Below are positions 1 through 4,029 of a stretch of 7,643 nt of DNA, one piece after another. The notes beneath the pieces are model-generated. The model did not search any database. It saw nothing but the letters and a program-made list of their open reading frames with translations, and had not been told where the DNA came from. Every line of letters begins with the position of its first letter. Position 1 is the stretch's first letter. Origin of the DNA: Candidatus Aenigmatarchaeota archaeon (GTDB lineage Archaea; Aenigmatarchaeota; Aenigmatarchaeia; QMZP01); NCBI GenBank assembly GCA_030666115.1, contig DAOUYM010000040.1, positions 1 to 7,643 of the forward strand. The letters run 5' to 3'. The translations under genes and the position numbers were made by a program.

Positions 1-104
1 ATCAGTATCCCAACCACACCGGCAATCGCTATCTTGGATTGTGTTGTCCGGACCCGTCTCTTAAAATTATCAACCTGTCTTCTCCTTCTCAGGGAATTAC
101 TCAT
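1..104 (-). CDS. N-terminal fragment of a membrane-anchored protein (partial)
   Basis: Reading leftwards from the ATG at 104-102 there is an open frame of 34 codons to the window edge. It starts MSNSLRRRRQVDNF, carries a dense cluster of Arg/Lys over residues 6-24, and then enters a hydrophobic stretch (SKIAIAGVVGILI) that looks like a membrane helix or uncleaved anchor. The rest of the gene lies outside the window, so no family can be named. The start is supported by a TATA-like box on the minus strand at 134-127, centred about 26 bp upstream, which implies a leaderless transcript divergent from the pilin-like gene at 258. The short length is the main reason for doubt. Confidence 0.6.
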   Translation of the reverse strand, partial: MSNSLRRRRQVDNFKRRVRTTQSKIAIAGVVGIL

Positions 105-126
105 ACGTTATATTTGTCAGGGTATG

Positions 127-134
127 TTTAAATA
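127..134 (-). promoter_or_regulatory. TATA box for the leftward gene
   Basis: On the minus strand the sequence reads TATTTAAA. Its centre is about 26 bp from the A of the minus-strand ATG at 104, the usual archaeal distance from TATA box to transcription start, so the transcript would be leaderless. Confidence 0.5.
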
Positions 135-156
135 ATGGACGCAATGGACGAATGGA
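134..156. repeat. 9-bp tandem duplication in the divergent promoter region
   Basis: AATGGACGC (134-142) is followed directly by AATGGACGA (143-151) and then by a partial unit beginning ATGGA. It partly overlaps the minus-strand TATA region. It could be a regulator half-site array or simple slippage; the sequence does not decide. Confidence 0.55.
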
Positions 157-158
157 TG

Positions 159-189
159 CCTGACACAGATCGCACTGATCGTGGTCAGG
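159..189. promoter_or_regulatory. Imperfect 13-bp dyad between divergent promoters, candidate operator
   Basis: The left arm CCTGACACAGATC (159-171) and the right arm GATCGTGGTCAGG (177-189) are inverted copies matching at 10 of 13 positions, with CCTGAC/GTCAGG outer and GATC/GATC inner blocks around the 5-bp spacer GCACT. It lies between the leftward TATA box (127-134) and the rightward one (228-235), where a shared regulator could bind. No T-tract follows on either side, which argues against a terminator. Regulatory function is inference. Confidence 0.4.
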
Positions 190-190
190 G

Positions 191-222
191 GGACCGAAAC
201 AATTGAGAACCGAAACAATTGA
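191..222. repeat. 16-bp tandem duplication just upstream of the pilin-like gene promoter
   Basis: The 14-mer ACCGAAACAATTGA occurs at 193-206 and again at 209-222, giving a 16-bp period. The second copy ends 5 bp before the TATATAAA box at 228-235, so it covers the region where TFB (BRE) or an activator would contact DNA. Whether it is functional cannot be judged from the sequence alone. Confidence 0.6.
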
Positions 223-227
223 ATAAC

Positions 228-235
228 TATATAAA
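228..235 (+). promoter_or_regulatory. TATA box for the pilin-like gene at 258
   Basis: A perfect TATATAAA box is centred 26-27 bp upstream of the ATG at 258. This places transcription start at or near that ATG and decides the start codon: an in-frame TTG at 219 lies upstream of the box and would not be in the transcript. Confidence 0.7.
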
Positions 236-257
236 CAACCGGAACAAATTAAATAAT

Positions 258-824
258 ATGAAAAGGGGAGCGTTCCAGCTGAGTCTTAGTTTTATCATAA
301 TAGTGGTTTTCGCTGTGATAGTTCTCTCGCTTTCAATAGCCTGGATACAGGATCTTTTCGGAACAATAACACAATTGACGTTCTCTGTAACAGAAGTTGC
401 GGAGCAGGAACTTCTCGACAGATTAGCATCAGGTGATTCAAGGGTAGGTATGGCAGCCCCGGACGTCAGTGCATGGAACAGGGGTGAAACAGGCTCTTAC
501 TCGGTTGGGGTGAAAAATATTCATAGCGACAAGGATATAACGTTCTCAATGAACGTCTACCTGGAGGAGATAGGAGGAGAACTTGCTGGCAAGAACGCTG
601 AAGCCTATGCGAATGCAGCCAGGAAGTGGTTAACCTTCTCAAGCAGCGTCTTCGTGGAGAGTTCGGGATCATCATTATCCAGAGTGGTGATAAAGCCACC
701 AACAAACGTAGAAAGAGGTATATACATGTTCAGGGTAGTCGTCTGTGATGCATCATCCTGCACCAACCTGGATTCACCCAACCTGTACGGATCACAGCAG
801 TTCACACTTGAGATAAAGGGTTAG
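258..824 (+). CDS. Class III signal (pilin-like) surface protein
   Basis: This 188-residue protein opens MKRGAFQLSLSF, a short basic segment ending in Gly before a hydrophobic helix (about residues 8-30). This is the layout of archaeal prepilins, cut after Gly by an EppA/PibD-type peptidase, so cleavage G4|A5 is likely. The outer part (about 31-188) begins with an amphipathic extension of the helix (VTEVAEQELLDRL) and then looks beta-rich, with an Ig-like flavour in SYSVGVKNIHSDKDITFSMNV and near the C-terminus. Its only two cysteines (VVCDASSCTN) are close together and could form a disulfide. I recall similar KRG/KKG-type proteins in many DPANN genomes without an assigned function. The start at ATG 258 is set by the TATA box at 228-235. 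It seems monocistronic: the next gene has its own TATA box. Exact role (major subunit, minor subunit or plain anchored protein) is unknown. Confidence 0.85.
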   Translation: MKRGAFQLSLSFIIIVVFAVIVLSLSIAWIQDLFGTITQLTFSVTEVAEQELLDRLASGDSRVGMAAPDVSAWNRGETGSYSVGVKNIHSDKDITFSMNVYLEEIGGELAGKNAEAYANAARKWLTFSSSVFVESSGSSLSRVVIKPPTNVERGIYMFRVVVCDASSCTNLDSPNLYGSQQFTLEIKG

Positions 825-879
825 AACTTCGGGGAGAACACCATTCAACCACACTATTCTTAAGTCTTGATTACAAAAA

Positions 880-887
880 TATTATAA
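880..887 (+). promoter_or_regulatory. TATA box for the zinc-ribbon gene
   Basis: TATTATAA is centred about 25 bp before the ATG at 909, compatible with a leaderless or nearly leaderless transcript. A GAGGTG at 898-903 would also serve as a ribosome binding site if transcription starts earlier, so the mode of initiation is ambiguous. Confidence 0.5.
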
Positions 888-908
888 GAATAGGATAGAG
901 GTGTTTCT

Positions 909-1055
909 ATGGAGGTCTTTAGGTGCGACTGTGGAAGGGGGATTGATCTGGAGGATCAGCCCAGAAAAAGGGAAATAGAATGCTCCAACTGCGGTGCAAG
1001 ATGGAGGTTTGAATCCTCTGGTAGTCGTTTCAGAATATACGAATGGAAAGACTGA
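909..1055 (+). CDS. Small zinc-ribbon protein, RpoP-like
   Basis: This 48-residue ORF reads MEVFRCDCGRGIDLEDQP, followed by a second cysteine knuckle. The four cysteines are a C6-x-C8 pair and a C25-x2-C28 pair (ECSNCGARW), 16 residues apart, giving a one-zinc ribbon. Length, an early knuckle after an aromatic-basic start, and a CGxxW/R second knuckle resemble archaeal RNA polymerase subunit P (Rpb12-like). However, the first knuckle is CxC rather than CxxC, and the tail (RFRIYEWKD) lacks the conserved basic end I would expect of RpoP. So I call it a zinc ribbon that may be RpoP or another small nucleic-acid or protein-binding ribbon. The start is supported by GAGGTG 5 nt upstream and a TATA box at 880-887. 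It is a predicted cytoplasmic protein amid surface-protein genes. It was found by direct translation. Confidence 0.75.
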   Translation: MEVFRCDCGRGIDLEDQPRKREIECSNCGARWRFESSGSRFRIYEWKD

Positions 1056-1076
1056 TCCGGAAAACTGATTCGGAAA
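1051..1076. repeat. 13-bp tandem duplication across the zinc-ribbon stop codon
   Basis: ACTGATCCGGAAA (1051-1063) is followed directly by ACTGATTCGGAAA (1064-1076), with one mismatch. The first copy contains the last base pairs of the coding region and the TGA stop; the second repeats the TGA out of frame. Probably a slippage duplication. Confidence 0.6.
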
Positions 1077-1093
1077 CGGGCAGACAGGAACAA

Positions 1094-1101
1094 AGATATA
1101 A
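1094..1101 (+). promoter_or_regulatory. TATA box for the four-gene operon
   Basis: AGATATAA is centred 24-25 bp upstream of the ATG at 1122. It favours ATG 1122 over the in-frame ATG at 1131. No comparable box precedes the next three genes, so this is the probable promoter for 1122-3882. Confidence 0.5.
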
Positions 1102-1121
1102 CTAGTCCCGGCTAATTATTA

Positions 1122-1637
1122 ATGGATTTCATGTGTGGAGAGAGCCGGATTGTGCGAAAGAAGGGAATGAGCGTCGGGATGATCTTCGGCATAATCTTTG
1201 CCATTCTGGTCATGTCAATGATACTGGTTTTCGGTGCTGATGTGACCAAGATAATATTCTGCACAGGCAATGATGCACAGATCCAGAAGACCATAGACAA
1301 CCTTCAGAGTGTGATGGATGATCTTTACATGCTTCCATCCGGATCAGGCGACTGGTTCACCATAAAGATACCATCAGACTTCAGGATATGCTTCGTCAAC
1401 TCAACTGATCCGGGTCCAGTGATATATCCTCAGCAGGAAAGGAGCTGGAAGCCTGACATAGTCTACCAGAGAATAATACAGGACGAAGGATACAACATAT
1501 GGTTCAGGCACTGCAGCGGTGAGTCGGGCGGGGAGATAGAGCACCTGTTCATAAGCCCTGGCAAGAACTTCTGCGCCAAAACAGGTACCAGGATATACCT
1601 GGAGAGCACCGGAAGATGGGTTACCATATCAGAATGA
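1122..1637 (+). CDS. Class III signal (pilin-like) protein, first gene of the operon
   Basis: The 171-residue product has a basic leader ending in RKKG (residues 12-15), then MSVGMIFGIIFAILVM and a helix to about residue 38. Cleavage G15|M16 by the archaeal prepilin peptidase is likely. The ectodomain starts with a predicted helix (QIQKTIDNLQSVMDDLYML) and is followed by beta-rich sequence with the motif FRICFVNST near the middle; an ICFV-type core is something I recall in DPANN homologues of unknown function. Four cysteines lie outside (FCTG, ICFV, HCSG, FCAK), enough for two disulfides; a fifth (C5) is in the leader that would be removed. A 43-bp gap leads to the next gene with no TATA box, so co-transcription is expected. 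A minor-pilin-like or assembly-core role is inference. Confidence 0.85.
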   Translation: MDFMCGESRIVRKKGMSVGMIFGIIFAILVMSMILVFGADVTKIIFCTGNDAQIQKTIDNLQSVMDDLYMLPSGSGDWFTIKIPSDFRICFVNSTDPGPVIYPQQERSWKPDIVYQRIIQDEGYNIWFRHCSGESGGEIEHLFISPGKNFCAKTGTRIYLESTGRWVTISE

Positions 1638-1669
1638 ACCAGTCCTGTAAACCCAACCAATTAGTTCAT

Positions 1670-1677
1670 GAGTGATT
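1670..1677 (+). promoter_or_regulatory. Shine-Dalgarno-like site deciding the start at 1681
   Basis: GAGTGATT resembles the GAGGTGAT core complementary to the 16S tail with one base missing, and ends 3 nt before ATG 1681. An alternative GTG at 1672 lies inside this site and has no ribosome binding site of its own. Confidence 0.4.
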
Positions 1678-1680
1678 GGC

Positions 1681-2802
1681 ATGATCAGCATTTACAGAAT
1701 GTTTCAGATAATATTCGGGATAGTTGTTTCTGTCTTCATCCTCTACTTCCTCATACAGTACACAGCAAACTATGCAGGATTCCAGAAGGATGTTCAGAAA
1801 ATCAAAATTTTAAGGAACCTTAAGACGACGACGGAGAGCGTTTACACGTACGGGAACCCTGTCGTGTTCACTGACACAACGATGTATGACTTCTCTTCCT
1901 GTTACATGAGTGTGGTCGAGCCGAACCCGCCTGAGATAAGATGCGATTTCAGCCAGATCGGATCAGTCTTCATACCCACCCTGCTCTCACTCGGCAAGTC
2001 AATGGTGGTTGTTGACAGTTCGGAACTGAATCTTGGCTGGTATGTGATGCGATGGGTAGTGGTGATGCCAAGGACCAAGATAATATTCAATCCAATGGAA
2101 TCCTCACCCCAGGTGTGGAATATAATGAAGAACATCACGGGCCTGCTTCCGGCAACAGACAACCTGGAAGAGAAGGTCACGTTTGGTTTCTGCGACGGCA
2201 ACGAGATAATAGAGAACATATGCGGCGGGGACTGTGAGAAGTACGGGTTCCTTGAGGTACTGGAAACGAGCAGGGCTCAGGCAAACAAATGCACAGCCTA
2301 CATTCCAAATGGCTACACCCTGATAACAATATCCAGCCAGTGCAGGATGGGATTCTCAGAGAGCGGCGTATGCATTGTGCCGCCAAGCCAGGGAGCAGGC
2401 CTGGCCTATCTGTACGAATCCGGTGAGGAGTTTGTGTACAAGGACTATTTCGATATACTTGCCCTCGTCATAGGCGGGAGCAGGAAGGATGTTTTCGGTA
2501 AGACTGCCGGAGAGAGGCTGTACAGTTACAAGAACGATATATGGAAGGATAGGATGTCGATAGCAGCTGGCATAATGAAGCAGAGGATGCTGCTGGTATC
2601 GGGCAGGTATCAGGCAGCGGGAGAGTATATGGACTGCGTTCCGATATACATGAGCCTTTCGGGTGTCCTGGGATCAATAGAGACCACGCTTAAGGGAGAC
2701 ATCACCAACCCGTCGGTCGCAAGGAACCTGGCAGTCATGTTATCAGAGTCCAAGACACTGCACAGCAGTCTTGTCAATCTGGGATGTGAGTACTATGTCT
2801 AA
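1681..2802 (+). CDS. Single-pass membrane protein with large cysteine-rich ectodomain
   Basis: With the start at ATG 1681 the product has 373 residues. It begins MISIYRMFQIIFGIVVSVF, so the membrane helix (about residues 6-27) starts almost at once and has no K/R-G-Q prepilin site, unlike its neighbours; it may stay as an uncleaved signal anchor. A charged coil (FQKDVQKIKILRNL) follows, then a long mixed alpha/beta ectodomain with ten cysteines, including a CGGDC pair and single cysteines spread to the last residues (GCEYYV). The C-terminal third (about 245-373) looks helical (DRMSIAAGIMKQRML and later). One N-x-T sequon (NIT) is present. It overlaps the next gene by 8 bp, indicating translational coupling. 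I do not recognise a characterised family, though similar genes next to KGQ-type proteins recur, from memory, in DPANN archaea. It could be a scaffold or GspK-like cap; this is speculative. Confidence 0.8.
   Translation: MISIYRMFQIIFGIVVSVFILYFLIQYTANYAGFQKDVQKIKILRNLKTTTESVYTYGNPVVFTDTTMYDFSSCYMSVVEPNPPEIRCDFSQIGSVFIPTLLSLGKSMVVVDSSELNLGWYVMRWVVVMPRTKIIFNPMESSPQVWNIMKNITGLLPATDNLEEKVTFGFCDGNEIIENICGGDCEKYGFLEVLETSRAQANKCTAYIPNGYTLITISSQCRMGFSESGVCIVPPSQGAGLAYLYESGEEFVYKDYFDILALVIGGSRKDVFGKTAGERLYSYKNDIWKDRMSIAAGIMKQRMLLVSGRYQAAGEYMDCVPIYMSLSGVLGSIETTLKGDITNPSVARNLAVMLSESKTLHSSLVNLGCEYYV
2782..2789 (+). promoter_or_regulatory. Shine-Dalgarno site for the gene at 2795
   Basis: GGATGTGA matches the ideal GGAGGTGA at 7 of 8 bases and ends 5 nt before ATG 2795. 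It lies inside the end of the upstream gene and selects ATG 2795 over in-frame TTG 2771 or GTG 2786. Confidence 0.55.
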
Positions 2803-3310
2803 ACGCCCCAAACCATCGGACGGGAGAAAAGGACAGGCCAGCATAATGGAGTACATAATGCTCACCTTCTTCATACTTGTAGTGATACTCGGGTTACTGT
2901 TCTTCCTGAGCTGGTGGCAGTTCTCACAGCTCGGCATGGAGGAGCATAAGATTAACACGGAGAAGGTGTTCTTTACAGCCAGGTATGTATCCAGTTCCCC
3001 GTACTTCGTGAAGGAGAACTCGGTTTTTGACGACGCCAAGCTCACGGCTGCGATGAACATGGGAAAGAACCTCTGCACGCGCATGGAGAGTGTGTTCGGA
3101 TACAACTGGTTCATCAGGATAAAAGTATTCGATGGTGATGTTGAGATTCCGTGCAGCTGGAGCAGCTATCCTGACTGCAATTCCTGGGAGTTCTGCACTG
3201 ATACAAAGGACGACAGAAAGAGCACATCCAGGATACTTCCTGTGAATATATACAGGAAAATATCCGAGCAGAACGGCGTGGGAACAATGGAGGTAGGTAT
3301 ATACATATGA
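2795..3310 (+). CDS. Class III signal (pilin-like) protein with KGQASIMEY motif
   Basis: The 171-residue product has a basic leader (MSKRPKPSDGRKG) and then QASIMEYIMLTFFILVV. This is close to the Q-x-S-x-E-x3-L class III consensus, with one extra residue before the glutamate (E19, +6 after cleavage at G13|Q14). The helix runs to about residue 38 and ends in the aromatic patch SWWQF. In type IV pilins the early glutamate pairs with the N-terminus of a neighbouring subunit, so this protein is a good candidate for real filament incorporation. The ectodomain starts helical, has four cysteines (LCTRM, PCSWS, DCNSW, FCTD), and ends in likely beta strands (ILPVNIYRKI and MEVGIYI). The start is chosen from GGATGTGA 5 nt upstream. 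It overlaps the previous gene by 8 bp and the next by 4 bp (ATGA), so the three are translationally coupled. Confidence 0.88.
   Translation: MSKRPKPSDGRKGQASIMEYIMLTFFILVVILGLLFFLSWWQFSQLGMEEHKINTEKVFFTARYVSSSPYFVKENSVFDDAKLTAAMNMGKNLCTRMESVFGYNWFIRIKVFDGDVEIPCSWSSYPDCNSWEFCTDTKDDRKSTSRILPVNIYRKISEQNGVGTMEVGIYI
3289..3294 (+). promoter_or_regulatory. Shine-Dalgarno site for the gene at 3307
   Basis: GGAGGT lies within the 3' end of the preceding gene and ends 12 nt before ATG 3307. The spacing is a little long, but the stop of the upstream gene overlaps this ATG, so re-initiation is also plausible. Confidence 0.4.
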
Positions 3311-3882
3311 TATTGAAGAGAAGGATGGAAGCAATATCGGAAAGAAAGGAAGGGAGGAGAAGCAAAGCGCAGTCCTCAATGATACTCATGGTTATAGTTG
3401 TGTTAATATTCATGGCCCTGGTGATATTCCTTTTATCCATAGCCCAGACCGTATCTTCGAATGAGTACATGAACATGTATACCCACAACCTCCTTCTATC
3501 CATACTCAGGGCAGACACAGGATCCAATGACCCGGAATGCAAGTACGTGTCGGATCTGATCTCCTGTTCCTTTTTCCGGCCGTCAGGCTACCAGTGCTCT
3601 GGTCTTGAAATGACCTGCCAGGATCTGGCCAGAACCAGGATAGAATACTATATGTCCAAGTACGCTGAACTCCAGGGAAGCTTCAACTACCTGCTAACCG
3701 TCACTCCTAGAGGATTCATTGCAAGGACAGGGGAAGGGGAAGCGCTGAAGATAGAGTTCGGTGACACGACACTGAAGAGCGCTAAGGTCCAGAAGTGGTC
3801 TGCCAACGAACTCATACAGCGGGTTTCTGGAATGAGCGAGTACTACATAACAGTCAATCTCATCATATCGGTAAAAGACTAG
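3307..3882 (+). CDS. Pilin-like membrane protein with KAQ-type signal, last gene of the operon
   Basis: The 191-residue product has an unusually long, strongly charged leader (about 21 residues, ending RRSKA), then QSSMILMVIVVLIFMALVI. Ala instead of Gly before the Gln (A21|Q22) is tolerated by archaeal prepilin peptidases, so this is probably also a prepilin-type protein, but less surely than its neighbours. The helix spans about residues 25-46. The ectodomain has four cysteines packed into about 40 residues (PECKY, SCSFF, QCSG, TCQDL), then a helical stretch and a C-terminal beta-rich part ending TVNLIISVKD. Start ATG 3307 overlaps the upstream TGA (ATGA). An internal ATG at 3325 would shorten the leader without changing the mature protein. 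A 147-bp spacer follows with a new promoter, so the operon probably ends here. No characterised family recognised. Confidence 0.83.
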   Translation: MILKRRMEAISERKEGRRSKAQSSMILMVIVVLIFMALVIFLLSIAQTVSSNEYMNMYTHNLLLSILRADTGSNDPECKYVSDLISCSFFRPSGYQCSGLEMTCQDLARTRIEYYMSKYAELQGSFNYLLTVTPRGFIARTGEGEALKIEFGDTTLKSAKVQKWSANELIQRVSGMSEYYITVNLIISVKD

Positions 3883-3921
3883 ACAATAAAGGATTAAAAG
3901 ATTAGTGCAGCAGGATAATCA

Positions 3922-3954
3922 CATTACGCGGACTTAGGTAGTCGCATTACGCGG
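3922..3954. repeat. Spaced 10-bp direct repeat CATTACGCGG, candidate regulator site
   Basis: Identical copies of CATTACGCGG lie at 3922-3931 and 3945-3954, 23 bp apart start to start, or about two helical turns. They stand out as GC-rich islands in an AT-rich spacer, 45-77 bp upstream of the TATA box at 3999. A bound activator is possible; there are only two copies and the spacer is not of CRISPR size. Confidence 0.45.
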
Positions 3955-3957
3955 TTT

Positions 3958-3985
3958 AGATTTAGAATCTAGACTATACCTAGAT
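3958..3985. promoter_or_regulatory. Two overlapping inverted repeats upstream of a TATA box, candidate operator
   Basis: AGATT-TAG-AATCT (3958-3970) is a perfect 5-bp dyad. ATCTAG-N7-CTAGAT (3967-3985) is a perfect 6-bp dyad sharing its left arm with the first. The pair ends 13 bp before the TATA box at 3999, a position suited to a repressor or activator dimer. Function is inferred from position and symmetry only; AT-rich DNA produces short dyads by chance. Confidence 0.4.
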
Positions 3986-3988
3986 ACA

Positions 3989-4006
3989 ATTATATAATTA
4001 TATAAA
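3989..4006 (+). promoter_or_regulatory. TATA box, within an 8-bp tandem duplication, for the gene at 4030
   Basis: TATATAAA at 3999-4006 is the same 8-mer as the box at 228-235 and is centred 27-28 bp upstream of ATG 4030, implying a leaderless transcript. The box arises within two tandem copies of ATTATATA (3989-3996 and 3997-4004), so a second, overlapping TATA-like site lies 8 bp upstream. Confidence 0.65.
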
Positions 4007-4029
4007 TTAATAGTTACAAAGTATATTAT

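Noticed and set aside
159..189. Dyad read as a transcription terminator
   Set aside because: No T-rich run follows on either strand, and it lies between two divergent promoters where no upstream gene ends.
219..257. N-terminal extension of the first pilin-like gene from a TTG codon
   Set aside because: The TATA box at 228-235 lies inside it, and the residues (rich in Asn) do not fit a prepilin leader; ATG 258 gives a perfect short KRG leader.
258..824. Archaellin (archaellum filament protein)
   Set aside because: No archaellin-like conserved N-terminal sequence and no fla/arl genes next to it; pilin-like is as far as the sequence goes.
1902..3542. Several minus-strand open frames of 69-151 codons opposite the operon
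   Set aside because: They lie wholly opposite or across well-supported plus-strand genes, cross gene boundaries, have unlikely composition (runs of Ser, Arg, Cys, Pro) and have no promoter or ribosome site.
3922..3954. CRISPR-like repeat pair
   Set aside because: Only two 10-bp copies with a 13-bp gap; repeat and spacer are too short and no cas genes are near.
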